A stretch of 64,000 nt of DNA from an uncultured Phascolarctobacterium sp. GTDB taxonomy: Bacteria; Bacillota; Negativicutes; Acidaminococcales; Acidaminococcaceae. The notes below the pieces were generated by a model. That model was not told the DNA's origin. It worked only from the letters and a program-made list of their open reading frames with translations, and did not search any database. The position numbers and the translations under genes are program-made. Numbering within the stretch: position 1 is the stretch's first letter; each line of letters starts with the position of its first letter. Positions 26,380 through 36,061 of this stretch are shown here, in pieces. Location of the stretch: the NCBI GenBank assembly GCA_949299135.1, contig CASFZG010000004.1, positions 1 through 64,000 on the forward strand, written 5' to 3'.

Positions 26380-28053
26380 ATGAAAAAATTGTACGCAGGA
26401 ATTTTGATGACCGGCGTTTTGTGCAGCTGCGCGCTGCCTGCCGGTGCTTTTGAATATGTCAGCCGGGAAGCAGGCTTTTCGGTAACTATCCCTGACCAGA
26501 ATATTATGGTAGTCGGCGAAAATATGTTTGCCGCCGAAAACCGCGTTTTTGACATGGACAAGCAGGCTGTAAAAACCAACGGCATGCACATGGTTACCTG
26601 CCTGACGCCGGAACAGCTTAAACGCAATTTCAGCACTGATTTTTCCACCGAAAAATTCAATGCCGACCTGCAAAACATCAAGCAGGCGTTAAAAACAAGC
26701 AAAAATCCGCTGCAAAGCGACGCTTATAAATACCTTAAACAGGCGTCTGCCGGTGCTTATGTAAATTATAACGGCGAAGCCGGAGATTTTGGCGGGCTTT
26801 TGCAGTTAAACAATCAGCTTAGTGAACTGGCGCAGATTGAAAAGGTTGCGGTAGAAAATATCAACGGCAACGCTGCTTTAATGGTTGAATCCAACATAGA
26901 CCAAATGGGCTTTGAATTGAAAATGCCGCTGAAAAAATCGGAACTGATACCTGACACGCCGGAAGATAAGGCAGAGCGTGGAAAAATGGCCGAACAGGGC
27001 ATGAAGGTTGAATTTAGCGACGACGGTTATGTAGTTGCGAAATTCGATAATCTGTACAGGCTGAAAGAAAAAACTTACCTGCTTTCCGCTAACGATAATC
27101 TGTACGCCGTAACCAGCATTTACGCTGCCGCGGACAGCCTGCCGGGCATGGAAAACCTGTACAAACTTGATAACAAGGGCTTCAATAAATTGAACAAAGC
27201 GCTTGTTAAAGGTCTTAAATTCAGCGCTCCGCAGCAGGCGCAGGCTTTAACGATTAACGATAATGTAAGCGGGCGCACGCTGAACCTGCCTGAAAAATGG
27301 CTGTATACCAGGACTGATTTCAGCAGCATTTACGATATGGAAAAAGGCGGCTTTGAGCTGACTGCTTACAGTGCGCTGCCGGAAACTTCGCTTGAAAAAG
27401 CTGACGAAGCCGTTAAAACCTTTGGCATCAGCTTTGATGATGAGGCTAAAACCTTAAAAATGGATTTATCGCAGTTTACCATGCCTGATTTGTTGAACCT
27501 TTTGGATGAAGGCGTGGTAATGGCCAGCGGCAATTTTAACGGCGTAGCGCAGATTAAACCTGAATTTCAGCATTATATTGATGAGTATAAGCTGATTTTT
27601 GACATTCCGGAAATAACGAAGGCATCGTTTGAAAACGCCGTGCAGCAGGTCAAGTACAGCCTTACGCCGCAGGACGTTGCAGCTATTGAAAAATACTTAA
27701 AGGCAGAAAACTTTAATTACACCTTTGACATCAACAATTACAACGGGCGTTTGGTTTGCGACGCAAATCTGCACGCTAATATTCCTGACTTTTTTAAAGT
27801 AATCCAGCAGGCAAGCATTTTGGCAGAACAATCCGCAACTGCGGAAGAAGCCAAAGACGCTTTTAACAGCGATGCGCATTTCGCAATGATGAATGATAAT
27901 CTTGTTCCGTTTGACTGCTATTTTAAAAATCAGCTTTACTTTGACAGAAGCCAGCGCTTTAACAACCTGTTTTATTTTACTAGGGGCGATAAGGCAACTG
28001 CCAATGCGCAAATTATGAAGCAGTTTGATACGACCGATTTATATCTGTACTGA
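26380..28053 (+). CDS. Exported protein of unknown function, longer paralogue
   Basis: A 557-residue protein. The signal peptide runs to about residue 23 (CALPAGA-FEY), with no lipobox of the usual form although CSCALPAG could be inspected. The mature part is acidic and contains the -REAGFSVTIPDQN start and RTLNLPEKWLY segment shared with the preceding gene. The frame is open from 26344, but ATG 26380 with a signal peptide and AGAGGG upstream is the credible start. Function unknown. It ends the unit; a strong terminator follows. Confidence 0.78.
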   Translation: MKKLYAGILMTGVLCSCALPAGAFEYVSREAGFSVTIPDQNIMVVGENMFAAENRVFDMDKQAVKTNGMHMVTCLTPEQLKRNFSTDFSTEKFNADLQNIKQALKTSKNPLQSDAYKYLKQASAGAYVNYNGEAGDFGGLLQLNNQLSELAQIEKVAVENINGNAALMVESNIDQMGFELKMPLKKSELIPDTPEDKAERGKMAEQGMKVEFSDDGYVVAKFDNLYRLKEKTYLLSANDNLYAVTSIYAAADSLPGMENLYKLDNKGFNKLNKALVKGLKFSAPQQAQALTINDNVSGRTLNLPEKWLYTRTDFSSIYDMEKGGFELTAYSALPETSLEKADEAVKTFGISFDDEAKTLKMDLSQFTMPDLLNLLDEGVVMASGNFNGVAQIKPEFQHYIDEYKLIFDIPEITKASFENAVQQVKYSLTPQDVAAIEKYLKAENFNYTFDINNYNGRLVCDANLHANIPDFFKVIQQASILAEQSATAEEAKDAFNSDAHFAMMNDNLVPFDCYFKNQLYFDRSQRFNNLFYFTRGDKATANAQIMKQFDTTDLYLY

Positions 28054-28077
28054 TTTATGTTATAATTGAACAGTGAC

Positions 28078-28120
28078 TTAGAGGCTTAAGCTGAAAAATG
28101 CCTGAGCCTCTAATTTTTTT
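28078..28120 (+). terminator. Terminator of the pduL-exported protein unit
   Basis: TTAGAGGCT (28078-28086) pairs with AGCCTCTAA (28105-28113), extended by weaker inner pairs, followed by seven T. Confidence 0.88.
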
Positions 28121-28578
28121 GCAGGTTTATCAAAATACGTCTTCATAAATCGCTTGTAAGATGATTTTAGATATACGCGCAACTACTTGTACTAAAATTA
28201 CTGTAAAAACGCTTAAAACGAAAATATGAAGGTGAAAGCTGAAATAAACGAATTTTAAAAATTTAGTCCTGGAAATATTGAGATATTATATAACGGATTA
28301 TCAAAAATATGAGTCTGCTGAACTTGAAAATAATAGGTAAGTAAAAATGGAAGAAAAAGATAAGAAAGTTTTTCATTTTTAAACATCCTTTAATATATAA
28401 ATTTGAAATTTAGAAAAGCAACATGATTGGGATAATTTAAAACCGGTGCTTGTTTGAAAACAAATTCTTAAATTTTACATAATATATATTATCGGACGTT
28501 ATAAATTATATTTTTCTCATTCTTTTCAATCGCTTATTCCTGTCATCAGCAAAAAGCAAAACAAATTTTGCGAAACAG
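28121..28578. other. AT-rich intergenic region, no gene seen
   Basis: About 460 bp of AT-rich sequence between the exported-protein terminator and the lexA promoter. No open frame of meaningful length, tRNA or clear structured RNA was recognised. Confidence 0.6.
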
Positions 28579-28619
28579 CAAACAAATGTTTTGACTACTC
28601 CGCTGATTACTGTTATAAT
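28579..28619 (+). promoter_or_regulatory. lexA promoter with overlapping LexA-type box
   Basis: TTGACT (28591-28596), 17 bp, TATAAT (28614-28619). The near-palindrome CAAACA-AA-TGTTTTG (28579-28593) overlaps the -35 element. The same CAAACA-NN-TGTTT core lies in the recA promoter, as expected for SOS autoregulation. Confidence 0.75.
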
Positions 28620-28657
28620 AAATATATAACAAATAAACTTTCAGGAGGCTCTCATCA

Positions 28658-29317
28658 ATGGCCAGACATAAACGCTTTTCAAATTTTGAAGGACAGATTA
28701 CCGAAGATATGCTGACCGAACGCCAGCGTCAGATTTTAGAATATATCCGCGAGTGCGTTGCTACTAAAGGTTATCCGCCTGCTGTGCGTGAAATTGGCCA
28801 GCACGTTGGTTTATCTTCCAGCGCAAGCGTGCATAACCACCTGCATAAATTGGAAGAATACGGCTTTTTACAGCGCGACCCTGCCAAGCCGCGTGCTTTA
28901 GAGCTTACGCAGGACGCCGAATGGCGACAGAAAACGGTTGTACCCGTTCCGCTTGTTGGCCGCGTTACTGCCGGTATGCCTATTTTAGCCGTTGAAAATA
29001 TTGAGGATACCTATCCTATTCCGCTTGATTTGCTGGGCAATGCCGAAGATGTGTTCATGCTTTCCGTGAACGGCGACAGCATGATTAAAGCAGGCATCTT
29101 GGACCATGACTATATTGTGGTGCGCAAACAGAACTATGCCAACAACGGTGATATTGTAGTTGCCTTAATTGACGGTGAGGAAACTACCGTTAAGCGTTAT
29201 TTCCGTGAGCTGCGCTGCGTAAGATTGCAACCTGAAAACGATGCTTATGCTCCTATCGTTGGCGGAGATAACATTCAGGTTATCGGCAAGGTAATTGCAG
29301 TTTTCAGGATGCTGTGA
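28658..29317 (+). CDS. lexA: SOS repressor LexA
   Basis: Represses DNA-damage genes and cleaves itself when RecA filaments form. The 219-residue protein has an N-terminal winged helix (LTERQRQILEYIRECV, GLSSSASVHNHLHKLEEYG) and a C-terminal S24 peptidase domain. The cleavage bond Ala105-Gly106 lies in GRVTAGMPILA, with the catalytic Ser141 (NGDSM) and Lys179 (EETTVKRY). An extension of about 15 residues precedes the usual start, and AGGAGGC supports the ATG used. It is transcribed alone from its own boxed promoter. Confidence 0.96.
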   Translation: MARHKRFSNFEGQITEDMLTERQRQILEYIRECVATKGYPPAVREIGQHVGLSSSASVHNHLHKLEEYGFLQRDPAKPRALELTQDAEWRQKTVVPVPLVGRVTAGMPILAVENIEDTYPIPLDLLGNAEDVFMLSVNGDSMIKAGILDHDYIVVRKQNYANNGDIVVALIDGEETTVKRYFRELRCVRLQPENDAYAPIVGGDNIQVIGKVIAVFRML

Positions 29318-29421
29318 TTTTAAGATAGCTTTAGAATAACGCTTATATGATTTTAATAAGACTTCTATATAATACTTATATGATGTCATTAAAATATCAA
29401 TAATAAATCAAATAAAAAATA

Positions 29422-29490
29422 AGCCCTTGCTTTTCAGCAAAGGCTTACGGATTTTAAGCAGAACTTTTTGGTTCTGCTTTTCTTTTTTTA
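29422..29490. terminator. Two hairpins ending lexA and the opposing minus-strand operon
   Basis: AAGCCCTTGC with GCAAAGGCTT (29422-29446) is followed by a T-rich run on the minus strand. GCAGAAC with GTTCTGC (29458-29480) is followed by TTTTCTTTTTTT on the plus strand. The pair therefore serves converging transcripts. Confidence 0.8.
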
Positions 29491-29497
29491 TTGTGAA

Positions 29498-29602
29498 TTA
29501 TTTAATAAAAAATGAGGAAAGCGTATTCATGAATATCACGGCAGCAGCAAGGCTGACCACTAATGCTACTATAAAAATGATAAGTCTTAAAATCTTTTTC
29601 AT
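29498..29602 (-). CDS. Possible 34-residue membrane peptide
   Basis: Small open frame beginning MKKILRLIIFIVALVVSL and ending SSFFIK: a basic start followed by one continuous hydrophobic helix, the form of a single-pass small membrane protein. It lies 23 bp downstream of the thioesterase gene, before the terminator, so it would be transcribed with the operon. A weak GGTG lies about 9 bp before the ATG. No homologue is recognised; it could be chance. Confidence 0.4.
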   Translation of the reverse strand: MKKILRLIIFIVALVVSLAAAVIFMNTLSSFFIK

Positions 29603-29625
29603 AACTTTACACCATTAAAACTAAA

Positions 29626-30063
29626 TTACCATTTTTCGGGTATGTTTTCAAACTGGCCGATAACGTACATCGTGCCGGTCATTTCAGTAAGCAGCGTACC
29701 TTCTTTATTAAAGGTTTCAACATTGATGATGATGGTTTTATGCCCGCGGTGGATTACAGTGCCAACCGCCGTTGCCACGTCGCCTGCATGCAGGTTTTTG
29801 ATGAAGTTAATGGTGTAGTTGATGGTAACTACTCTTGCCCCCACGCTGGCACTGGCCATGCCAAGCGCTGTATCGGCAAGTGCCGCCAGCGAACCGCCGT
29901 GTGCAACTTCATAGAGATTGGTGTGCTTGGCTGCGTCAATCGGCATTTGCAGCTTCACTTTGCCGCATTCCACGTCTACCAGTTCCATGCCGCACAGCTT
30001 TACAAAGCTGTTGATGCTGTATACGTTTTTGATTGTTTGCGTATATTCTTCTTTCGCGCTCAT
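29626..30063 (-). CDS. PaaI-family hotdog thioesterase
   Basis: A 145-residue acyl-CoA thioesterase of the hotdog fold. The family block VAHGGSLAALADTALGMA supplies the active-site Gly-Gly and acidic residue, followed by TINYTINFIKNLHAGD. Substrate unknown; PaaI-type enzymes remove aryl- or acyl-CoA species. GGAGGTG lies before the ATG. It is the last substantial gene of the long minus-strand series and follows the PLP lyase by about 18 bp. Confidence 0.85.
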   Translation of the reverse strand: MSAKEEYTQTIKNVYSINSFVKLCGMELVDVECGKVKLQMPIDAAKHTNLYEVAHGGSLAALADTALGMASASVGARVVTINYTINFIKNLHAGDVATAVGTVIHRGHKTIIINVETFNKEGTLLTEMTGTMYVIGQFENIPEKW

Positions 30064-30081
30064 AAATACACCTCCGTTGAT

Positions 30082-31320
30082 TTACGCTTTCGGGCCTACC
30101 ATCTGCGCTGCGCTCATAATGGCAATGCGCCCGTGTTCAAAGGTCAGGCCGCCCTGAAAATAAACATTGTAAGGCTCGCGGCACGGGCCGTCGGCGCTTA
30201 ATTCAATGGACGCACCCTGCACAAACGTGCCTGCCGCCATAATAATTTCGTCCTGATAACCCGGAATCATTGCCGGTACAGGCTCTACATGCGCGTCTAC
30301 CGGCGAATTGGTCTGAATGGCTATACAGAAGTTGCACAGGCGTTCGCGCGTTTCCAGACGGATTGCCTGAATAATATCGCTGCGGTTTTCTTCCGGCAGC
30401 GGTTTAACGGCGTAGCCCAGATTTTTAAACACTGCCGCTGCAAAGATTGCGGTTTTAACAGCCTGCGTTACAACATGCGGCGCCATAAACAAGCCCTGAT
30501 AAAATTCACGCGCCGTATCGCCCAGCGTTGCGCCCATTTCGCCGCCCAGCCCGGGAGCGGTAAGGCGGTAGGAAGCAAGCTCTACCAGGTCGGCACGGCC
30601 AACGATATAGCCGCCGGTCGGCGCAAAGCCGCCGCCCATATTTTTGATTAACGAACCTGCCATCAGGTCAGCACCGACTTCGGTAGGCTCCTGTTTTTCG
30701 ATAAATTCGCCGTAGCAGTTATCAACAAAACAGATAACGTCCGGTTTTACCTTTTTTACGGCACTGCAAATCTCCCCTATCTGCGCCACGTTCAGCGTTT
30801 TGCGCACACTGCTGTATCCGCAGGAGCGCTGGATATGGATGAGCTTTGTTTTATCCGTAATGGCGCTGCAAATGGCTTCAATATCCGGTTTATCGTCCTG
30901 CATAGGGATTTCCTTATAAATTACGCCCATGTCAACCAGCGAGCCGGGCGTTTTAACCGGGCTGCCGATAATGGTCTGCATGGTGTCGTAAGGTGTGCCG
31001 GTTGCGGCAATCATTTCATCGCCTGCGCGCAGCACGCCCAAAAGCGCAACTGCCAGTGCATGCGTGCCGCTGACAAACTGCGAACGCACAAGCGCAGCTT
31101 CCGCTTTAAAAATATCGGCATAAATCAAATCCAAATTTTCGCGCCCGACGTCGCTGTAAGCGTAACCGGTGGTCGGTTTCAGGTAAAAGTCCGAAACCAT
31201 GTGGCTGCGGAAGGCTTTCATAACCTTTGCAGTATTGAACAGCGCGGCTTCTTCATAAATTTTGGCGTGTTTGTTTACTTCTTCAAGGGCTAGTTTTTCA
31301 ATTTCCGTATAGTCTGTCAT
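30082..31320 (-). CDS. Methionine gamma-lyase-like PLP enzyme (YnbB family)
   Basis: A 412-residue PLP-dependent enzyme of the fold-type I group often annotated as methionine gamma-lyase family or, historically, aluminium-resistance protein. It has SGTHALAVALLGVLRAGDEM near the cofactor site, CFVDNCYGEF, and the probable PLP lysine in GSLIKNMGGGFAPTGGY. It commonly lies next to hflX in Firmicutes, as here. ATG 31320 is preferred; an in-frame GTG at 31332 would overlap the hflX stop. The substrate is not established. Confidence 0.85.
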   Translation of the reverse strand: MTDYTEIEKLALEEVNKHAKIYEEAALFNTAKVMKAFRSHMVSDFYLKPTTGYAYSDVGRENLDLIYADIFKAEAALVRSQFVSGTHALAVALLGVLRAGDEMIAATGTPYDTMQTIIGSPVKTPGSLVDMGVIYKEIPMQDDKPDIEAICSAITDKTKLIHIQRSCGYSSVRKTLNVAQIGEICSAVKKVKPDVICFVDNCYGEFIEKQEPTEVGADLMAGSLIKNMGGGFAPTGGYIVGRADLVELASYRLTAPGLGGEMGATLGDTAREFYQGLFMAPHVVTQAVKTAIFAAAVFKNLGYAVKPLPEENRSDIIQAIRLETRERLCNFCIAIQTNSPVDAHVEPVPAMIPGYQDEIIMAAGTFVQGASIELSADGPCREPYNVYFQGGLTFEHGRIAIMSAAQMVGPKA

Positions 31321-31328
31321 TAAAATTT

Positions 31329-33143
31329 TCACTCACTTTTTACGATGTATTCGTTATAATCGTCCAAATCTTCCACGGGCAGGATGACTTTCAGCACTGT
31401 CCCCCGCTCCGAATATTCCTGCGACAGCACGTTGGCCGTTTCGTGCAGGCGCGCGGCCTTGGCGCTTTCGGCGTAAGGTATTTCCAGCGTAACCTCAACG
31501 GCTTTGCTTTTTAAGTGCTTTTCAATCTGCTGCTGCAAGGCTTCCAAATTCAGCCGCTTAACGGCGGATATGCAGACGGTGTCTTCCTCCTGCGCCAGAC
31601 GTTCTGCCAGCATGCTTTCCGGCGGCAGCTTGTCGATTTTATTGTAAACGGTAATTACAGGCTTTGTTTCCGCGCCGATTTCCTTTAAAACTTCATGCAC
31701 AGCCGCTGCCTGCTCTTTATAAAGCTCGTGGCTGACGTCGATAACATGCACCAGAAGGTCAGCCTCCGTTACAACCTCCAGCGTGGAGCGGAACGCGGCA
31801 ATCAGCTGATGCGGCAGGCGCTGGATAAAACCAACTGTGTCCGTCAGGATGATTTCCTGCTTATTCGGCAGGGTAAGCTGCCTTGTCGTCGGGTCCAGCG
31901 TAGCAAAAAGCTGGTCCTGCGCATAAATGTCGGAATCCGTCAGCGTGTTGAGCAGCGTGGATTTACCGGCATTGGTATAGCCTACCAAACTTACCTCAAA
32001 CACGTTGTTCTTTTTGCGCCCTGCGCGATGCAGCGAACGCACGGATTTGACCTTTTCAATCTGCTCTTTAATAAAAGCAATGCGGTCACGGATTCTGCGG
32101 CGGTCTACTTCAAGTTTTGTTTCGCCCGGTCCGCGCGTGCCGATGCCGCCACCCAGACGCGAGAGCATTAAGCCCTTGCCCATAATGCGCGGCAGTGTGT
32201 ATTGTAATTGTGCCAGTTCAACCTGCAATTTGCCTTCGTTGGTGCGGGCTCGCTGCGCAAAAATATCAAGTATCAGCGCCGTCCTGTCCAGAATCCTGAT
32301 GCCCATAACGCCTTCGATATTGCGCTGCTGCGCCGGTGAAAGCTCGTCGTCAAAAATGCACAGGTCGATGTTTTCCTGCTGGGCAAAAAGCGCCAGCTCC
32401 TGCACCTTGCCGCGGCCGATATAAAATGCCGGGTCAGGTTTGGGGCGCTTCTGGATAAACTTTTTGATAACGGTAGCGCCTGCGGTATCGGCAAGCTGTT
32501 TAAGTTCTTCCAGCGAATCCTCAACCGTCCACAGCGAATCGTTCTTGCCCCATTCCATGCCGATTAAAATGGCTCGTTCGGACATTACCTGCAAGGACGA
32601 GCCGCCGGTCTGTTTATCCAAAATGCGTTCAATCGTAGCGACGGTATTTACAAAATTGATGTTTTCCGCTTCTTCCAGCGTGTACGGGCCGTAACATTCG
32701 GCAGTGTAGTTTTCGTTGCTGTCAATGCCGGTAATCAGCCCAAAGGTCAGCGTGGACTGCGTAATATCGGGCGATGCCACGCCGATAGCGACCATAGCGT
32801 CGTATTTATTGTTTTTCAACGCCGAAATATCAACGCCGCTTAAATTGGGGTTGCCGCCCGGATGCGTATGCACGCAGCGGATACCGCTTAAACGCCCTGC
32901 TCCGCGCCTGCCGCTGAACGTAGGCAGCTCAACGGTAGCGTTATCGCCGATGGAAATTTCAATAATCTGCCCGCTGCGGGTGATATAAACGGAAATTTCG
33001 CGGTTGATAAACTCCGTAATATCGGCAAGTTTAAGCGCCAGCTCCGGTGAAACGAGCTGCGGCGACTGAAGGTCGTATAATTTTTGCAGTTCGGCCAAAA
33101 CGCTGTCGCGTATGCCTTTTTTGTTGCCTGAAATCTCGCGCAT
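31329..33143 (-). CDS. hflX: GTPase HflX
   Basis: Ribosome-associated GTPase that splits stalled or heat-damaged 70S ribosomes. The 604-residue protein is longer than the E. coli form because of an N-terminal extension of about 180 residues, common in Firmicutes. The HflX domain contains YIGRGKVQEL and IFDDELSPAQQRN; the G domain has GYTNAGKSTLLN (G1), DTVGFIQRLP (G3) and YNKIDKLP (G4). It sits between the DEAD-box helicase and the PLP lyase. Confidence 0.95.
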   Translation of the reverse strand: MREISGNKKGIRDSVLAELQKLYDLQSPQLVSPELALKLADITEFINREISVYITRSGQIIEISIGDNATVELPTFSGRRGAGRLSGIRCVHTHPGGNPNLSGVDISALKNNKYDAMVAIGVASPDITQSTLTFGLITGIDSNENYTAECYGPYTLEEAENINFVNTVATIERILDKQTGGSSLQVMSERAILIGMEWGKNDSLWTVEDSLEELKQLADTAGATVIKKFIQKRPKPDPAFYIGRGKVQELALFAQQENIDLCIFDDELSPAQQRNIEGVMGIRILDRTALILDIFAQRARTNEGKLQVELAQLQYTLPRIMGKGLMLSRLGGGIGTRGPGETKLEVDRRRIRDRIAFIKEQIEKVKSVRSLHRAGRKKNNVFEVSLVGYTNAGKSTLLNTLTDSDIYAQDQLFATLDPTTRQLTLPNKQEIILTDTVGFIQRLPHQLIAAFRSTLEVVTEADLLVHVIDVSHELYKEQAAAVHEVLKEIGAETKPVITVYNKIDKLPPESMLAERLAQEEDTVCISAVKRLNLEALQQQIEKHLKSKAVEVTLEIPYAESAKAARLHETANVLSQEYSERGTVLKVILPVEDLDDYNEYIVKSE

Positions 33144-33196
33144 GATTATACCTCAAAGAGCAGACATTACTGCCTGCTCTCTTTCATAGTAAGATT

Positions 33197-34792
33197 TTAT
33201 TGGCGGCTGCGTGCCGGTTCTACATTAACCTTGTAGCCCTTAATCGTGTTGCGGTGCATTACGCCCAGCACTTTTTCGGCCACGTCTTCCGGCACTTCCA
33301 CAAAGGTAAATTTATCGTAAATGTTAATTTTGCCCACGTCTTTTGCCGGAATATCGGCTTCGATGGCAATGGTGCGCACAATATCCTGCACGCTGATTTT
33401 CTGGCTGCGGCCGATATTCATAAAAAAACGTACCATGCCGGGGCGTGCGCCGGTGTTGGACAAATCCTTAGCCAGCGTATCTTCTTTCGGCGCTTCCAGT
33501 GCCTTGTTGCCTTCCTGCATAAGCTTCAATGCTGCTGCCAGCACATCTTCCGGCGCGTATTCGTCGCTTAAAAGCGTGTCGGCTATCGGCATATAGTCAT
33601 GGTAATTGTTCAGCTCCAGCACAGCCTGCATACGCGATACGATAATCTCGCGCTGGCGTTCCACAACATTGGCAGTGGTCGGCAGCTGGCGGCGCGTAAT
33701 TCTGGTGTTGGCAGCGCGTTCAATCAGCTTAAGCTGACGGAATTCGCGCGGAGTGATAAAGGTCATGGCAATGCCTGTGTTGCCTGCCCTGCCGGTACGG
33801 CCGATACGGTGTACATAACTTTCCGGGTCCTGCGGGATATCAAAGTTGATAACATGGGTAATGTTGTCGATATCAATGCCGCGGGCAGCAACGTCGGTAG
33901 CAATCAAAATATCAGCCGTTCCTTCACGGAATTTTTTCATAACGCGGTCGCGCTGGGTCTGACTTAAATCGCCGTGCAGGCCTTCGGCCATATAGCCGCG
34001 GCTTGCAAGGGCAATCGCCAGATCGTCAACGCCTTTTTTGGTGCGGCAGAAGATGATAATTTTGCCGTCGATTTCTGCGTCAAGCAGGCGGCAAAGCCCT
34101 TCTACCTTGTCCTTGGTTTCAAAATAATACTGCTCAATCAGCGGTACTGTCAGTTCTTCCTTGCTGACGGTAACGTTTTTGGGCGCTTTCATATATTTTT
34201 TTGTAAGGCTCAAAATCGGGCGCGGCATGGTTGCCGAAAACAGCAATGTCTGGCGTTCAACCGGCAGGTTGCGCATAATTTCTTCCATGTCGTCCACAAA
34301 GCCCATGTCCAGCATTTCGTCGGCTTCGTCCAGCACCAAAAACTTGATATGGTCAAGCTTAATGGTTTTGCGGTTAATATGGTCAATCAAACGCCCCGGC
34401 GTGCCGATAACAATCTGTACGCCGCTTTTCAGCGCGCGGATTTGCCTTTCAATCGGCTGGCCGCCGTAAACCGGCAGCGCCTTAATGCGCGAGGTTCTGC
34501 CGATTTTGCCGACTTCTTCCGCAACTTGAATTGCCAGTTCACGGGTCGGCGTCATAATCAACGCCTGAATGTGTTTGTGGTCGGTAATGCTCTGCACCAG
34601 CGGAATACCGAAGGCCGCCGTTTTACCGGTACCGGTCTGCGCCTGGCCGATAACATCGTAACCGTCAAGCACCAGCGGAATGGTCTGTTCCTGAATCGGC
34701 GACGGCTCCTCAAAGCCCATATCGGTTAATGCATTGACTATTTTTTTATCCAGCAGCAGGCTGCCGAACATTTCCTGTTGATTTGTTGTCAT
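33197..34792 (-). CDS. DEAD-box RNA helicase, CshA/DeaD-like with C-terminal RNA-binding domain
   Basis: ATP-dependent RNA helicase of 531 residues, probably acting in ribosome assembly and RNA decay. Motifs in order: GFEEPSPIQEQTIP (Q motif), AQTGTGKTAA (I), PTRELAIQ (Ia), VLDEADEMLD (II), SATMP (III), ATDVAARGID (V) and HRIGRTGRAG (VI). The last 75 residues form a DbpA-type RNA-binding domain (RFFMNIGRSQKISVQDIV), which can give preference for 23S rRNA. The ATG overlaps the cinA stop (ATGA). Confidence 0.94.
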   Translation of the reverse strand: MTTNQQEMFGSLLLDKKIVNALTDMGFEEPSPIQEQTIPLVLDGYDVIGQAQTGTGKTAAFGIPLVQSITDHKHIQALIMTPTRELAIQVAEEVGKIGRTSRIKALPVYGGQPIERQIRALKSGVQIVIGTPGRLIDHINRKTIKLDHIKFLVLDEADEMLDMGFVDDMEEIMRNLPVERQTLLFSATMPRPILSLTKKYMKAPKNVTVSKEELTVPLIEQYYFETKDKVEGLCRLLDAEIDGKIIIFCRTKKGVDDLAIALASRGYMAEGLHGDLSQTQRDRVMKKFREGTADILIATDVAARGIDIDNITHVINFDIPQDPESYVHRIGRTGRAGNTGIAMTFITPREFRQLKLIERAANTRITRRQLPTTANVVERQREIIVSRMQAVLELNNYHDYMPIADTLLSDEYAPEDVLAAALKLMQEGNKALEAPKEDTLAKDLSNTGARPGMVRFFMNIGRSQKISVQDIVRTIAIEADIPAKDVGKINIYDKFTFVEVPEDVAEKVLGVMHRNTIKGYKVNVEPARSRQ

Positions 34793-36045
34793 TTGTCTGT
34801 GTTCTCCGTTTCTTTAATTCTATCAATAACCATCGAAATGGCTGTTAATGCGCTGCGCATTTTGTTATCGGTGCGGGTGCCGCCAAAAATATGTTTGGCC
34901 CATTTAACGCCGTGCTCATCGGCAACGGCCATATAAACCAGACCCACCGGTTTATCTTTGGTAGCTCCGCCCGGCCCGGCAATGCCGGTAATGCCTACGC
35001 CATAGGTTGTGCCAAAAAGCTCACGCACACCCTGCGCCATCTCGCAGGCAACCTGTTCGCTGACCGCACCGTAAGTATCAAGGCTTTCCTGCGATACGTT
35101 AATCAGCTTGTGCTTGGCCATGTTGCTGTAAGTAACGGCGCTGCCCAAAAGGTAGTCGCTGCTGCCCGGCACATCGGTAATCAGGCTGCTGGCCAGCCCG
35201 CCCGTGCAGGATTCCGCAAAGGCAATCGTGCTGCCGGTACGCAAAAGCTCCCTGCCCAAATAGGAAGCCAGCGTTTCATCGTCCGTACCGTAAATATACT
35301 GCCCTAAACGGTTGTTTACCAGCGCTTCCATGGCTGCTATCAGCGTTTTGGCTTCGTTAACCTCCATGCATTTCGCCGTAAGGCGGATAATAATTTCACC
35401 CTTACGTGCGTAAATAGCAATGGTAGGATTGGTTTGCGATGTTATAATATCGTCCAGCTTTTCGGCAACAGTGCTTTCGCCTATGCCGCGCAGACGGATG
35501 ATATGCGAATAAATAACGCCCTGTTTTGTAAAATGGTTAATTAAAAAGGGCTCCAGCTGTTTTTCATAAACATGCTGCATTTCAGAAGGCGGCCCGGGCA
35601 AAAGCGAAATCAGTTTTTCGCCGTGGCGGATTGCCAGCCCCGGCGCAGTACCGACTTCGTTAGTTAAAATTTCTGCTCCAAGCGGCACCATAGCCTGCTT
35701 ATCATTGTTGCCGCTCATGCAAAGCCCGCGTTTGGCAAAATAGTTGTTAATGCGGTTCCATGTGTCCAAATCAAGGTAAGTGCCAAGGTTCAGCGTTTCG
35801 CACAAAACCTCTTTGGTTATATCGCCGCGGGTAGGGCCAAGTCCGCCGGTGGTGATGATGATATCGGCGCGCTCCAAAGCCGTTTTAAACACATCTTTTA
35901 AGCGCCCGGCATTATCGCCGACCGTCGTCTGGTACAGTACATCAAAGCCAAGCTGGTTTAACCGGCGCGATAAATACTGAAAATTGGTATTTAAAATTTC
36001 GCCTAAAAGCAGCTCTGTACCTGTATTGATTACTTCAACCTTCAT
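34789..36045 (-). CDS. cinA: CinA, nicotinamide-nucleotide amidase/pyrophosphatase family
   Basis: Two-domain protein of 418 residues: an N-terminal MoCF-like domain (NTGTELLLGEILNTN, TTGGLGPTRGD) acting on ADP-ribose-like compounds in this family, and a C-terminal NMN amidase domain (FAESCTGGLASSLI, GITGIAGPGG). It recycles NMN released by NAD-dependent ligase and is historically linked to competence. In many Firmicutes it precedes recA; here recA is about 12 kb away and cinA lies between rimO and the helicase. AAAGGGGGATGG supports the start. Confidence 0.94.
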   Translation of the reverse strand: MKVEVINTGTELLLGEILNTNFQYLSRRLNQLGFDVLYQTTVGDNAGRLKDVFKTALERADIIITTGGLGPTRGDITKEVLCETLNLGTYLDLDTWNRINNYFAKRGLCMSGNNDKQAMVPLGAEILTNEVGTAPGLAIRHGEKLISLLPGPPSEMQHVYEKQLEPFLINHFTKQGVIYSHIIRLRGIGESTVAEKLDDIITSQTNPTIAIYARKGEIIIRLTAKCMEVNEAKTLIAAMEALVNNRLGQYIYGTDDETLASYLGRELLRTGSTIAFAESCTGGLASSLITDVPGSSDYLLGSAVTYSNMAKHKLINVSQESLDTYGAVSEQVACEMAQGVRELFGTTYGVGITGIAGPGGATKDKPVGLVYMAVADEHGVKWAKHIFGGTRTDNKMRSALTAISMVIDRIKETENTDK

Positions 36046-36061
36046 GGCCCATCCCCCTTTG

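Noticed and set aside
29427-29618. Plus-strand 63-codon frame after lexA
   Set aside because: It covers the two terminator hairpins and has no ribosome site; the opposite-strand 34-codon frame is more protein-like.
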